This document shows, one piece after another, positions 1 to 9,505 of a DNA stretch of 64,000 nt. Origin of the DNA: Treponema succinifaciens DSM 2489 (lineage in GTDB: Bacteria > Spirochaetota > Spirochaetia > Treponematales > Treponemataceae); contig NC_015385.1 of assembly GCF_000195275.1 (NCBI RefSeq), positions 2,000,501 through 2,064,500 on the forward strand, written 5' to 3'. The notes beneath the pieces were generated by a model, which was given only the letters and a program-made list of their open reading frames with translations, ran no database searches and was not told where the DNA came from. Within the stretch, counting starts at the first letter, position 1. Every line of letters begins with the position of its first letter. A program made the position numbers and the translations under genes.

Positions 1-44
1 CCATCGTAAATCTTACCGATTCCTTTTAATTCTACCTTTGCCAA
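1..44 (-). CDS. ABC transporter ATP-binding protein, N-terminus only (partial)
   Basis: On the minus strand an AGGAGG site (51-56) lies six bases before a TTG start at 42-44. The fourteen codons visible read (M)AKVELKGIGKIYDG, the usual opening of sugar/glycerol-phosphate-type importer ATPases of the UgpC/MalK group, in which a first beta-strand precedes the nucleotide-binding core. The gene runs off the left edge, so neither Walker motif nor substrate can be seen. TTG initiation is inferred from the spacing to the strong ribosome site. The family call rests on only 15 residues. Confidence 0.6.
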   Translation of the reverse strand, partial: MAKVELKGIGKIYD

Positions 45-136
45 TTTTGGCCTCCTAAGGGTTTATGTTATGCAACAATTATAAATTCAAAAAGTATAGA
101 AGTCAAACAAATTCTTTAAAGAAATTCAGTTTTTTT

Positions 137-667
137 TCAGCCGACAGAGCCATTTTTGTAAACTTTGGCTTCAACAAACTTTCCGTCTGAGCCGATCTTC
201 TTTCCGTCTATTTCAACAAACCCATCTTTTGTATAAAGTTTGAACGAAAAGAATTTATCCGGCTTTACATAGCAATATTTTTCAGCTGGAGCTTCAAATC
301 CTTCAGGCTCAAGAATAGTTCCCGGTTCAAACTGAGGTGCAAAAAGAACTTCGCAAGTTTCCCGGTCTGTAACATTCGGATCAGAGGCCGCAAGCAGCAT
401 TCCGTTGCTTCTGACTCCGCGGAAATTTGCAGGCTTTAAATTATAAACGATGACGATTGTTTTGCCCAAAAGCTCTTCAGGCTTATAAAAAGGCACAATG
501 GAACTTACAATCTGCCTAGGCTCTTCATCTCCGTCGTTCAATGTGAGTATATATAGAAGACTTCCGCCCGGATGCTGCTCCACTTTTTCTATGCGCGCAG
601 CCTTTAAAATAACACGGTTTCTGAACTGTTCCGCTTCTGAAACTGCTTTTTCTTCGTTTTCTTCCAT
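137..667 (-). CDS. tRNA-binding OB-fold protein (MetG beta-subunit/EMAPII type)
   Basis: A 176-residue protein whose middle (about residues 15-115) matches the tRNA-binding OB fold found at the C-terminus of bacterial methionyl-tRNA synthetases and in Trbp111/EMAPII. Diagnostic stretches are RIEKVEQHPGGSLLYIL, then IVSSIVPFYKPEELLGKTIVIVYNLKPANFRGVRSNGMLLAAS, the latter including the N-L-K-P-A-x-x-R-G-x-x-S-x-G-M-L-L signature. Such proteins bind tRNA non-specifically and often help the synthetase. No catalytic synthetase domain is present, so this is a stand-alone subunit or homologue. GAGG lies about eight bases before the ATG, and the gene ends in TGA. It is divergent from the chemoreceptor gene. 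Confidence 0.75.
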   Translation of the reverse strand: MEENEEKAVSEAEQFRNRVILKAARIEKVEQHPGGSLLYILTLNDGDEEPRQIVSSIVPFYKPEELLGKTIVIVYNLKPANFRGVRSNGMLLAASDPNVTDRETCEVLFAPQFEPGTILEPEGFEAPAEKYCYVKPDKFFSFKLYTKDGFVEIDGKKIGSDGKFVEAKVYKNGSVG

Positions 668-873
668 AAATATAACCTCGCTTTATGTTTTTTTCCATAC
701 AAAATATAGAGCAAATTCAAAAGATTTTCAAAGCCCGTCAATAGCAGAAAAATATAAAGATCAGCATTCACATAAAAATTTCATTTGGGAAAATTTTTGA
801 TAAAAAAAAAAAAATTTTTAAGTTGAAATAAAAAAAAATCTAATATATAACCTATAGTAAATTGGAGCTGAAT

Positions 874-2967
874 ATGTCTTTAATGAAAAAAACTTTTTTG
901 TTTTCGTCTGTATTTTTTATTTTTATCTGTTTCATTTCAATTTTTACTTACGGCATTGCAAAACGCAAGATCGGGCGGAAGAATCTTTCGCAGGGAATCC
1001 GAACGGAGCTTACCACTGACCAGCTCATGCTTGAGTCTTCGGTGAATAAGGACATCACTCTTGCGCTTCAAATGGCCCGTTCGCCTGTAATTTCAAATTA
1101 TTTCCGCAATGCGACCGACAAGAAACTTCAGAAGCCTGCATTTGACGAGATGGCGGCATACGGAAAGGCTTTTTCTTCCGGAATAAATTTCTGGATAAAC
1201 GACACGGATCACTTTTTCTACTTCGGGGACAAATATTCATACACGCTTGATCCTAACAAACCAGAAAGCTACTGGTATAACATGACGCTCTACAAAACCG
1301 AATCGTATAACTTCAACATAAACTACAATCCAGACGTGAACGAAACCTGCCTTTGGGTAAACGCTCCTGTTTTTTCCGCGGACAAAAAGCCTGTAGGAGT
1401 TGTCGGAACTGGAATTATTTTGGACTCTTTTCTTGATTCTGTTTACAAGACTGTGAGCGGCGGCGGAAACGGTCAGCTTTTCTTCTTCAACAGCCTCGGA
1501 GAAATTACAGGAGCAGCAGACAAGTCTCTTGTAAGCAAAAAAGCGCTGGTAAAAGATCAGCTTGGCGGACTTTACGAGAAAATCGAAGGGGCGCTTGAAG
1601 ACTACAAGGACGGACAGGTTTACACATTTAGCCTTGGAGATGCGGAATACGGTCTTTGCTACGTTAAAATTCTTGACTGGTATCTTGTGCGCCGCATAGA
1701 CATCGCCTCAGGAATGGCAACCGAAAGTTCTCTTCTTGTAATGCTTGCGATGTTCATAATCGGAATGCTCATCGTCTCCTGCCTGTACACGCTTTTCATA
1801 TCGCTGATTCTAAAGCCGCTTTTAAAGCTTCGGGAATCCATGAACAAAATCGCAGATGGAGACTTCACCGAAAAATTCAGCTACAAGAAGAACGATGAAA
1901 TCGGAAGCCTTGCAGGAAGCCTCTCACACATCACGGCGACCGTAAATTCTCTCATAAACGGAATCACGGAAAAGGCGGACTACGTTCACGACACGAACAA
2001 CCTTCAGCAAAAAAATTTCGACTCTGGAAAGGAAAAGTCCGCGGCAATTGTCCACGAGCTTGAAGGAATGAAAAATTCGGTTTCGGAACAACAGGGAATG
2101 ATTCAGAGCGCATCCGACAAAATCGAAAAGACAACGGAAAGACTCAAAGGCTTCGGAAGCATAATCAAGACGCAGATTTCTGATATCGAGGAATCCGGCG
2201 AGCAGATAAAGCAGCTTTTGGATTCGGTCGAGTCTGTTGACAAAATCAGGAAGTTCACGGTTGAGAACATGGGGCTTCTTTCTTCCGCATCAGAAAAGGG
2301 AAATACGCACATCAAGCAGGTTTCGGAAACGATTCAGCAGATTTCAAACGACACAAAAAAACTTCTTGAAACAAACAAGATAATTTCTTCAATTTCAGAC
2401 CAGACAAATCTTCTTGCAATGAATGCGGCGATTGAAGCGGCTCATGCGGGAAAAGCTGGTGACGGATTCGCGGTTGTCGCGCAGGAAATCAAAAAGCTCT
2501 CTGAAAAAACTCATGCGCAATCGGAGAACGTTGCGAAAGTTATCGGCGGAATCATCGACTCTGTTCAGCGTGTTGTGGAAGTTTCCGAAGTTACAAGCCA
2601 GATTTTCTCGGACATTGTGAAGCAGGTTTCCGCGGTTGACTCTGACTTCAAGGAAATGTCGGGCATAATAGAAAACGAGAACTCACTGAACATTTCGGTT
2701 GCGGAAAAGCTCAAGGCTCTGTCCTCTGGCTCGGCTTCGGTTTCCAGCGGATTTTCAGACATGGAAAAGGACACTTTGAATATCGCCTCTGCAATGGAAA
2801 AAGTTACAAGACGCACAATAGAACTTGTAGCAAGTGTTGATGCAAGTTCTGAAAGCGCGCTTGCCATAAACACGCAGCTCAAAGAGGTTTCAAATCTTGC
2901 GAACAAATCCGTGGAGCAAATTCAGACACTTGCAGATTCGCTTGAAATATATAAAATAGAAAAATAA
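874..2967 (+). CDS. methyl-accepting chemotaxis protein with Cache-like sensor
   Basis: A transmembrane chemoreceptor that senses ligands outside the inner membrane and controls CheA in the cytoplasm. Order of parts: membrane helix at about residues 5-27; a periplasmic domain of about 250 residues with the length and look of a double Cache sensor; a second helix near 283-310; a HAMP domain near 310-360; then a long coiled-coil signalling domain. The hairpin tip, near residues 500-550, contains [19 protein letters not shown] and [18 protein letters not shown], the most conserved part of the family. I chose the ATG at 874 because GGAG (864-867) is six bases upstream; an in-frame TTG at 862 lacks such a site. 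There is no C-terminal CheR-docking pentapeptide. The ligand cannot be predicted. Confidence 0.93.
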   Translation: MSLMKKTFLFSSVFFIFICFISIFTYGIAKRKIGRKNLSQGIRTELTTDQLMLESSVNKDITLALQMARSPVISNYFRNATDKKLQKPAFDEMAAYGKAFSSGINFWINDTDHFFYFGDKYSYTLDPNKPESYWYNMTLYKTESYNFNINYNPDVNETCLWVNAPVFSADKKPVGVVGTGIILDSFLDSVYKTVSGGGNGQLFFFNSLGEITGAADKSLVSKKALVKDQLGGLYEKIEGALEDYKDGQVYTFSLGDAEYGLCYVKILDWYLVRRIDIASGMATESSLLVMLAMFIIGMLIVSCLYTLFISLILKPLLKLRESMNKIADGDFTEKFSYKKNDEIGSLAGSLSHITATVNSLINGITEKADYVHDTNNLQQKNFDSGKEKSAAIVHELEGMKNSVSEQQGMIQSASDKIEKTTERLKGFGSIIKTQISDIEESGEQIKQLLDSVESVDKIRKFTVENMGLLSSASEKGNTHIKQVSETIQQISNDTKKLLETNKIISSISDQTNLLAMNAAIEAAHAGKAGDGFAVVAQEIKKLSEKTHAQSENVAKVIGGIIDSVQRVVEVSEVTSQIFSDIVKQVSAVDSDFKEMSGIIENENSLNISVAEKLKALSSGSASVSSGFSDMEKDTLNIASAMEKVTRRTIELVASVDASSESALAINTQLKEVSNLANKSVEQIQTLADSLEIYKIEK

Positions 2968-3036
2968 GTGCAAGATAAACTGGATGAAATAACGTCAGTT
3001 TTATCTACATTGACTTTTTTATGGAGCAAAATAAAA

Positions 3037-3825
3037 ATGAAAAAAATCAAAATTTTTACAGCAGTTATGTCATTTGCAATGCTGGCTTTTTTGGGTTGCA
3101 AATCAAAGGACACAAAACAAATTGAAGGCGACTGGAATCTTGTTCAATACAAAATTAACGAAAAGCAAGTGGAATTTTCATGCGCCACAATTTCCCTTTT
3201 GCAAGATGAAAACTTGAACATTAAAGTATCTGGTTTTTCAGGCGTAAATTCTTTCTCTGGACTTTACAAGGCAAATGGAAAAAAACTTATCGCAGAGCCG
3301 GGATTTATTTCCACAAAAATGATGGGAAGCAAAGAAGACATGGAATTTGAAAGGCTCTTTTTAAATTCCGCAGTTGGAGCTGACAGCTGGAAAACAAAAA
3401 AACAGAACGGAAAAATTCTTTTGTGCATTTATAATTCAACGGAAAATTCCGAGCTTATTTTTGCAAAAGCTTCTATAAAAGACGCAACTTGGACATTAAC
3501 CGCAATTCTAAAGAACAACGGAGTTCAAAGCATAGACGCAGACCAAACAGAACTTCCTACACTCACCTTTAATGAAGAAAATACAGCTTCTGGTTTTTCA
3601 GGCGTAAACTATTACACAATGGACTACAATCTTTATGAGGCGGCAAAAAAACTTTCGTTCAAGCCAGGAGCTTCAACCCTGATGGATTCGGGAAGCAAGG
3701 AAGCGCAGGAACTTGAGCAGCAGTTTTATATCTACTTAGATCAGACTGCAACTTATTCGCTTTTTGGAAACACACTTACGCTCCGCTCAAAAGACGGAAA
3801 AACTCTTTTGGAATTCACAAAGTAA
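3037..3825 (+). CDS. lipoprotein with two META (HslJ-type) domains
   Basis: The first 21 residues, MKKIKIFTAVMSFAMLAFLGC, form a lipoprotein signal peptide with Cys21 as the lipidated residue. The mature part consists of two copies of the META/DUF306 fold (about 32-135 and 145-262). Each copy has the Gly-Phe-Ser-Gly-Val-Asn loop (SGFSGVNSF and SGFSGVNYY) typical of HslJ-like proteins. META domains occur in envelope proteins linked to stress or antibiotic tolerance, but no biochemical activity is established. GGAG at 3023-3026 fits the ATG at 3037. It follows the chemoreceptor gene by 69 bases and may be co-transcribed. Confidence 0.8.
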   Translation: MKKIKIFTAVMSFAMLAFLGCKSKDTKQIEGDWNLVQYKINEKQVEFSCATISLLQDENLNIKVSGFSGVNSFSGLYKANGKKLIAEPGFISTKMMGSKEDMEFERLFLNSAVGADSWKTKKQNGKILLCIYNSTENSELIFAKASIKDATWTLTAILKNNGVQSIDADQTELPTLTFNEENTASGFSGVNYYTMDYNLYEAAKKLSFKPGASTLMDSGSKEAQELEQQFYIYLDQTATYSLFGNTLTLRSKDGKTLLEFTK

Positions 3826-3955
3826 TTTTTCAGACAACCATATTTCATTCCTGTGAAATTCAAATGAATGGCACAGGAGTGGCTTTAAGCAAAAATCGTT
3901 TTCAAAAATTTCAATAGGGTTTGCTTCCATTTATAAAATGCAGTAAACTGTAGAA

Positions 3956-5104
3956 ATGAATATTTCACCAATAGATAATTTTGAACTTTTATTTCCTGAC
4001 AATTCAGGCTTTGATAAAACTGATATTCTTTTTTACAGTGGAAAAAATGACTTATGCAGCCTTTACCTTTCCGCGGAAAATAAACGCAACAGACTTTTCG
4101 TTACCGACACAAACATCGCTCCTTTATGCACAGATTTTATTTCACATTTTACAGATGAAAATGCAGACAACATAAAAGCTCCTTCTATTTTCAAGAAAGG
4201 AAACGACACGCTTTGCATTCTCGGCGCAGGAGAAAAATACAAGACAATAGAAAATGTCCTTGAAATTGTGAGAGCGGCTTTAAACTCGAACTTCAACAGG
4301 AACTGTCTTTTTGTTGCAATCGGAGGCGGAGTTTTAAGCGACATGACAGGATTTGCTGCTTCGATGTTTAAACGCGGAGTTGACGTTGAGTTTGTTCCGA
4401 CAACTTTGCTTTCTGATGTTGATGCTTCGATTGGCGGAAAAACTGGATGCGACTTTGACAGTTACAAAAACATGATCGGAGCTTTTTATCCTGCAAAAAA
4501 AATTCATATATGGAGTTCATTCATACAAAGCCTTCCGCAGAATGAATTTATTTCAGGACTTGGCGAAGTTGTAAAAACAGCTTTTCTTTTTTCTCCAGAA
4601 TTGACAGAAATTTTAAAGACACAAAAAGAAAAGGTTATGAGCCGCAACGAAGAAGTTCTGCAAAAAATAATTACAATATGCGCAAAGGCAAAAGCAAAAA
4701 CAGTGCATGAAGATTTTAAAGAAAAAGGAATCCGCGCGTATTTAAATTACGGACATACTTTTGGACACGCGCTTGAAACTGTAGCAGGACTTGGAAAAAT
4801 AAGCCACGGAGAAGCAGTTGCCTGGGGAATTGGAAGAGCACTGGGACTTTCCTTAGACAAAAATCTTTGCTCTGCTGAATTTGCAAATGAATGCAAGTCA
4901 ATTCTTTTTGACTACGGGTTCTGCACGGATCCGCTTCCACAGATTATAAAAGACATTCCAAATGCAACACTTGCTTTAGTTTCTGCAATGCACAAAGACA
5001 AAAAAAATTCTGGAAGCTGCGTAAAAGTCATTCTGCAAAAAACCGGACAATCCACATTTATAACAGAAGTTCAGGACAACGAAATTATTGAGGTTTTAAA
5101 ATGA
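3956..5104 (+). CDS. aroB: 3-dehydroquinate synthase
   Basis: AroB converts DAHP into 3-dehydroquinate in the shikimate pathway, using NAD and a divalent metal in the cytoplasm. At 382 residues it is slightly longer than usual. Visible signatures are the NAD-binding IGGGVLSDMTGFAAS segment (about 121-135), PTTLLSDVDASIGGKTG with the substrate-binding lysine, GLGEVVKTA with a metal-binding Glu, and the histidines of NYGHTFGHALE and HGEAVAWG. There is no recognisable ribosome-binding site before the ATG. A possible TTGCTT...TAAACT promoter (3921-3949) would start transcription at about the ATG. The stop overlaps the next start as ATGA, so the cysteine desulfurase gene is translationally coupled. 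Confidence 0.95.
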   Translation: MNISPIDNFELLFPDNSGFDKTDILFYSGKNDLCSLYLSAENKRNRLFVTDTNIAPLCTDFISHFTDENADNIKAPSIFKKGNDTLCILGAGEKYKTIENVLEIVRAALNSNFNRNCLFVAIGGGVLSDMTGFAASMFKRGVDVEFVPTTLLSDVDASIGGKTGCDFDSYKNMIGAFYPAKKIHIWSSFIQSLPQNEFISGLGEVVKTAFLFSPELTEILKTQKEKVMSRNEEVLQKIITICAKAKAKTVHEDFKEKGIRAYLNYGHTFGHALETVAGLGKISHGEAVAWGIGRALGLSLDKNLCSAEFANECKSILFDYGFCTDPLPQIIKDIPNATLALVSAMHKDKKNSGSCVKVILQKTGQSTFITEVQDNEIIEVLK

Positions 5105-6276
5105 TTTCAGCAAAGCATTATTTTGACTGGGCTGCAACCGCTCCAAATGATGAAGAAATTTTAACTAAAGCGCTAAAACATTCTATTGAGCATTGGGGAA
5201 ATCCTTCGAGCATTCACAAAGCTGGAACCGATGCAAAAAAAGCATTGGAAACCGCAAGAAAAAGAGCAGCACAAGCTTTAGGTGTAAATGCAGAAAACAT
5301 TTTCTTTACTTCTGGAGGAACAGAAGGAGATCACATTGCGATTCTTTCTGTCTTAAATCGACCGCAAAAAGGAAGCGTTGTATTAAGTTCCATTGAGCAT
5401 CCGGCCCTGCGTGAAATGACAAAGTCAATGCAAAACTGCGGCTGGAAAGTTATAAATGTAAATCCAGATAAAAATGGAATTGTCTGCGCACAAAGCATTT
5501 CGAATGCGCTTCAGGAAGATACGGCATTTGTTTCAGTAATGGCGGTAAATAATGAAACCGGCGCAATTCAGCCTATTTATGAAATCGCAAAAATTATTGA
5601 AGAAAAAACAAAAGGAAAACGAAAACCATTTTTTCATGTTGACTGTGTTCAAGCCGCAGGAAAAATTCCACTGAATTTAAAAGCAAGCGGAATTGATTCG
5701 GCTTCATTCAGCGCACATAAAATCGGCGGACCAAGAGGAGTCGGAATTCTTTATCTTGCAAAAGAACTGAATTCATTTTTAAAAGGTGGAGGACAGGAAA
5801 AAACAGTAAGAAGCGGAACTGAAAATCTTTTTGGCGCAGAAGCATTTTCACTTTGCCTTGAAAAATATTTTATTTCAGAAAGAAACACTTCCGCTGAAAA
5901 AAGATTTGAACAGCAAAAAATTCTCACTGCAAATTTCATAAAGAAGCTAAAAGAAATAAAAGGCTGCGTTATAATTCCGCATTGCCGTGAAGGAGAAAAA
6001 TTTGAAGCAAACTTTTCTCCTTGGGTTGTTCAAGCCGCATTTCCAGGAATTCCAGGACAAGTCATGGAGCGCGCATTAAGCGAAAAAGGATTTTTCATTT
6101 CAACAGGAAGCGCGTGTTCATCTTCGCACAAAGGCAGACCAGTTCTTGATACAATGCAGTTAACTCCAAAAGAAAAAGAAAGCGCAGTAAGATTCAGCTT
6201 TGGATTTTCAACTGAAGAAGAAGGCATGAACGAGCTAATTGAAGAACTGAAAAATATTTGCAGTCAGTTTTTATAA
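5101..6276 (+). CDS. cysteine desulfurase (NifS/IscS-type PLP enzyme)
   Basis: A pyridoxal-phosphate enzyme that takes sulfur from cysteine as a persulfide for Fe-S clusters or tRNA thiolation. The 391-residue sequence shows YFDWAATAP at the N-terminus, the TSGGTEGDHIAI cofactor loop, SSIEHPA, VNNETGAIQPI, the HVDCVQAAGK region, the PLP lysine in SAHKIGGPRG (about residue 206) and the catalytic Cys in STGSACSSSHKG (about residue 340). The long SACSSSHKG loop suggests the class I NifS/IscS-like group rather than SufS. It overlaps aroB by four bases. No iscU, iscR or thiI is next to it, so its acceptor is unknown. Confidence 0.92.
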   Translation: MISAKHYFDWAATAPNDEEILTKALKHSIEHWGNPSSIHKAGTDAKKALETARKRAAQALGVNAENIFFTSGGTEGDHIAILSVLNRPQKGSVVLSSIEHPALREMTKSMQNCGWKVINVNPDKNGIVCAQSISNALQEDTAFVSVMAVNNETGAIQPIYEIAKIIEEKTKGKRKPFFHVDCVQAAGKIPLNLKASGIDSASFSAHKIGGPRGVGILYLAKELNSFLKGGGQEKTVRSGTENLFGAEAFSLCLEKYFISERNTSAEKRFEQQKILTANFIKKLKEIKGCVIIPHCREGEKFEANFSPWVVQAAFPGIPGQVMERALSEKGFFISTGSACSSSHKGRPVLDTMQLTPKEKESAVRFSFGFSTEEEGMNELIEELKNICSQFL

Positions 6277-6382
6277 TGGAGATGCTTGCAATAAATTTTA
6301 AAATGCTGTAAAGTTTAAGGAGTCATATCCTGCATCTTTTTTGATGCAAAAAAATCAAACTAAATTTTTAGGGAAGGACATT

Positions 6383-6823
6383 ATGGGAATTCGTGGAGAA
6401 CTTTTTACAAATCAGGTAAACTTGGACAAACGTTCGTATTATTTCAACGTAAAAGAAAACCGCAATGGAGATGTTTTTCTTCAGATTGTTGAAAGCAAAA
6501 TAAAGGACGGACAAGATGAAAGACGCGACATTGTTGTTTTTGCAGATGACATGAAAAGTTTTTTGGGCGGAATGGACGAATCTTTAAGAGCTGTTGAAAA
6601 AATTCAAAAGGAACGCGCAAAGCTCCGTGCAGAAAAAAAAGCCGCAAAAGAAGCAAAATATGCAGCAAGCGGAATGTCAGAAGAAAAGCCAGCAAAAAAA
6701 GTTTACCGCAGAAAAGGCGAAAGCCGCTTAGTTTCAGAAAGAAGAGCAGAGCGCAAGGAAATTTCAGGCAGACTTCATGTTGTTTCAAAAAGACAGCCTG
6801 ACGCTGAAAAAACAGAATACTAA
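6383..6823 (+). CDS. PUR-family DNA/RNA-binding protein (DUF3276)
   Basis: A 146-residue protein beginning MGIRGELFTNQVNLDKRSYYFNVKEN, followed by DVFLQIVESK and a helix, which is the bacterial PUR (DUF3276) fold. The Borrelia member BpuR binds DNA and RNA and regulates gene expression. About residues 1-80 form the PUR domain. The rest is a very basic, Ala/Lys/Glu/Arg-rich helical tail likely to contact nucleic acid. The ATG at 6383 has GGAAGG five bases upstream; an in-frame TTG at 6341 has no site. Its TAA at 6821-6823 overlaps the stop codon of rnhB on the other strand. Confidence 0.85.
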   Translation: MGIRGELFTNQVNLDKRSYYFNVKENRNGDVFLQIVESKIKDGQDERRDIVVFADDMKSFLGGMDESLRAVEKIQKERAKLRAEKKAAKEAKYAASGMSEEKPAKKVYRRKGESRLVSERRAERKEISGRLHVVSKRQPDAEKTEY

Positions 6824-7419
6824 TATTTAAACGAAAGCCGCTGAATGGGAGACGGTCCTAAACGGCGGCAAATTTCTTTATGCGCAAGAGTTGGATAGCC
6901 TTTGTGCTTTGCATACCCATACTCCGGATAGAGTTTATCGTAATCAATCATAATTTTATCACGCTGAACTTTTGCCAAAATGCTTGCCGCCATAACACAA
7001 GGAAATTTTGAATCAGCTTTTATAACTGCTTTTATATCAAGATTTTTATCAGTAAAAGGCAACATATTTCCATCGACAATTATTTGCATGGAATTTTTGC
7101 ATTGCTCAAAATTAAATTTATTTTTTTCACACCAGGCAGGAAGTTTCATTCTCATCATATCAAAAGCAATTTTCATTGCCTTAAAATCAGCCTGAAGAAT
7201 ATTTATCTCGTCAATTATTTTTTCACTGACAATTCCGATTCCCCAGCAAGATTTTTCTCTTATAACATCAGATGCAGCCTCACGTTTTTTTTCAGAAAGT
7301 TTTTTGCTGTCATTTAAAATTTCCACAGGAAAATCAATAGGCAAGAGAACACATCCGGCCGTAACAGGACCAGCCAAAGGACCTCTTCCCGCTTCGTCGA
7401 TTCCAACAAGAAAATCCAT
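6820..7419 (-). CDS. rnhB: ribonuclease HII
   Basis: RNase HII cuts the RNA strand of RNA-DNA hybrids and removes misincorporated ribonucleotides. The 199-residue protein starts MDFLVGIDEAGRGPLAGPVTAG, containing the first catalytic Asp-Glu pair and the GRG motif. Further signatures are LNDSKKLSEKKRE, a later Asp in the IIVDGN segment, and the KADSKFPCVMAASILAKVQRD block with the fourth acidic residue. AAGGAT lies upstream of the ATG at 7417-7419. It is the last gene of the minus-strand operon, five bases after the beta-helix gene, and its TAG overlaps the TAA of the convergent PUR gene. Confidence 0.95.
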   Translation of the reverse strand: MDFLVGIDEAGRGPLAGPVTAGCVLLPIDFPVEILNDSKKLSEKKREAASDVIREKSCWGIGIVSEKIIDEINILQADFKAMKIAFDMMRMKLPAWCEKNKFNFEQCKNSMQIIVDGNMLPFTDKNLDIKAVIKADSKFPCVMAASILAKVQRDKIMIDYDKLYPEYGYAKHKGYPTLAHKEICRRLGPSPIQRLSFKY

Positions 7420-7424
7420 AAAAC

Positions 7425-9500
7425 TTAAAATCCTTTTTGAATATTTTTTTCTGATGCAACAGAATTTACATTGCTCCAAATTGGAGAACTTTTTTTAGTT
7501 GAATCAGAAAGTCTTGCGTTAAATTCATTTTGAACAATTGAAGCGTTTGCATTAAGAACTTGAATTCCGCGTCCAAAAATTCCAATCAAAGAAAAAGACG
7601 AATCAGAGAATGAACAAGTTCCGCCTGAAAGTTTCACATTGAAACAAGACTCCGCAACCGATGTGAACCTTGAATTTTTGCAGTTGACATTTGAATTTTC
7701 AGAAGAAATTCCGCAAGCGTAAGAATCAGATTGAATTGTAAATCCAGAATTTTCAATCTGAGCATTTGAATTTTCCAAATCAAGCAAAGTGCCTCTTTTC
7801 AAAGACACTGCGAAAAACTCACAGTCAGAAATTCCAACAGAAGAATTTTTTGCAGAAATAAGCGGAAAATTTTCATCTCGGGATTTCTTTTCAATAATTA
7901 GATTTTCAAATTCAACATTTGCATTTAAAATTTTTACAGCAGTATTTTCTTTAAAGTTTAAACTGGAATCATGGCCTATAAAAGTGCAATCTTTTGAAAT
8001 TAAAAATTCGTTATCAGGAATTTCGATGTTTCCATAAATATGAAACCTAAGTTTTTTATTTGAAGATTTCAAAACTGAAATAAGCTGGTCAAAAGAATTA
8101 AACGGCTTATCATAAGAGCCGTCTTGAATTTCATTTTGCGAATTTGCAAAAAGATAATAGTTTGTTTCATCAATGATTATTTTCTTTTCTGAAACTTCAC
8201 TTTTATTCCCAGACGCATCAACAGAATATGCGCACACTTTATAAAACACTGCGTTTTTATCTGAAGACTTGAGAAAAATTTCATTACCCTTGTACAAAGA
8301 AAAATTAGTAGGATTTATCTTTTCAAATTCAGACTGCGCGCTTTCTACAAATCCGTCTGGTATTTCAAAAGGCTTGCTCAAAGCATAAAAAATTTTAGCA
8401 TCTGGCTCACTTGAAATTCTGAAAAACGATTTTATTCTCGTAAGTTTTCCTACAGATGATGAAAAAATTTCAGGAGGTTCTGGCGGAAGCCTGTCTATAG
8501 AAAAATCAGCGTCAATTGTTCCCTGATAATTTCCATTGTAAAAAATTTTAAAGCAAGCAGAACTTTTTATATCTTCATTTTCAAACGCATCGGCATAAGC
8601 AAAAGGAGAATTTTTTTCAAATGTGAAATTCTCATTTCCATCTATAAAAAATTCGACAACACCATTTTTGTCTTTTTTGGAAAAAACCAAAGGTTTTGCC
8701 GGAAGCTCATATTCAAAAATTTCATTTCCGGGATAAAATTCAACTGGCTGCCAAGAAATTTTATGAGCATAATTTCTGTCAATAAAACTTGATTCCGATG
8801 GAGACTTCCAGTTTTCATCATCAATTCTGTAAATAAAATTTTTATCCTTAAAAGAAAAATTATTCCACTCTGAAATTTCAAACGGAACATTGTCGGCTTT
8901 TGAATCGGTAGTTTTTTTAGCAGGAAGAACTTGAATTACAAAATGAAAAAAATTATTTCCTGTAAAATCAACAGCAAAGCAAGAAACAAAACGCTCCACA
9001 GAATTTTTACCTGAAAGAAAAAGCTTTGACTTTAAATATGGAGCTTTGGAATTTTCAAGAGAATACAAAAATTCAGACGGAATAAAAAAATCAGTTCCAG
9101 AAATATAAAGAACAGTAGGATTTTGATTTATTGAATTTATAAATTCTTTTGACTGAATGCTATATTCAACTTCTGAATTCTCTTCGACATTGTACTCAAT
9201 TGTAAAATCTTTTCTTTCGCCGTTTTGAGCAATCGATGTAATCTTCACAGTTATATCTCCAGTCTGATCAATGAGAACAGGAGAATCATAAGAAAATCCA
9301 GAAACATAAGGATCGCTGCCTGTAAAAGAATAATAAACGTCCGTGCCTTTTTCCAAATTTAAAACAAGAGCCTGTTTATTTTTCCAAACTCCAGAAATAG
9401 GACTCAAAATATTTTTTTCTTCAAAAGCAAAAAGCTTGCTAAAAGTAAAAAGCAAAAGAATACTTATAATTTTTTTTACAGACAATCGCATTTCATTCAT
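7425..9500 (-). CDS. secreted protein with chitobiase-C-like and beta-helix domains, function unknown
   Basis: A 691-residue exported protein. Residues 1-25 are a signal peptide ending near LFAF. A first region (about 35-105) resembles the Ig-like CHB_HEX_C fold (YYSFTGSDPYVSG...ITSIAQNGERKDFTIEY), and a similar unit with RIKSFFRISSEPDAKIFYALS lies near 355-450. From about residue 455 it becomes a right-handed beta-helix of the pectate-lyase/DUF1565 type, opened by QNEIQDGSYDKPFNSFDQLI. Many short repeats rich in Asn and Ser follow, for example VEFENLIIEK, VGISDCEFF and AQIENSGF. No enzymatic motif is obvious. It sits between a phosphoribosyltransferase gene and rnhB with five-base gaps. Likely periplasmic or surface-located. 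Confidence 0.65.
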   Translation of the reverse strand: MNEMRLSVKKIISILLLFTFSKLFAFEEKNILSPISGVWKNKQALVLNLEKGTDVYYSFTGSDPYVSGFSYDSPVLIDQTGDITVKITSIAQNGERKDFTIEYNVEENSEVEYSIQSKEFINSINQNPTVLYISGTDFFIPSEFLYSLENSKAPYLKSKLFLSGKNSVERFVSCFAVDFTGNNFFHFVIQVLPAKKTTDSKADNVPFEISEWNNFSFKDKNFIYRIDDENWKSPSESSFIDRNYAHKISWQPVEFYPGNEIFEYELPAKPLVFSKKDKNGVVEFFIDGNENFTFEKNSPFAYADAFENEDIKSSACFKIFYNGNYQGTIDADFSIDRLPPEPPEIFSSSVGKLTRIKSFFRISSEPDAKIFYALSKPFEIPDGFVESAQSEFEKINPTNFSLYKGNEIFLKSSDKNAVFYKVCAYSVDASGNKSEVSEKKIIIDETNYYLFANSQNEIQDGSYDKPFNSFDQLISVLKSSNKKLRFHIYGNIEIPDNEFLISKDCTFIGHDSSLNFKENTAVKILNANVEFENLIIEKKSRDENFPLISAKNSSVGISDCEFFAVSLKRGTLLDLENSNAQIENSGFTIQSDSYACGISSENSNVNCKNSRFTSVAESCFNVKLSGGTCSFSDSSFSLIGIFGRGIQVLNANASIVQNEFNARLSDSTKKSSPIWSNVNSVASEKNIQKGF

Positions 9501-9505
9501 GGAAT

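Noticed and set aside
3846-3881. Inverted repeat (CATTCCTGTG / CACAGGAGTG) after the META lipoprotein gene as terminator
   Set aside because: No T-run follows and the loop is long; it could be chance.
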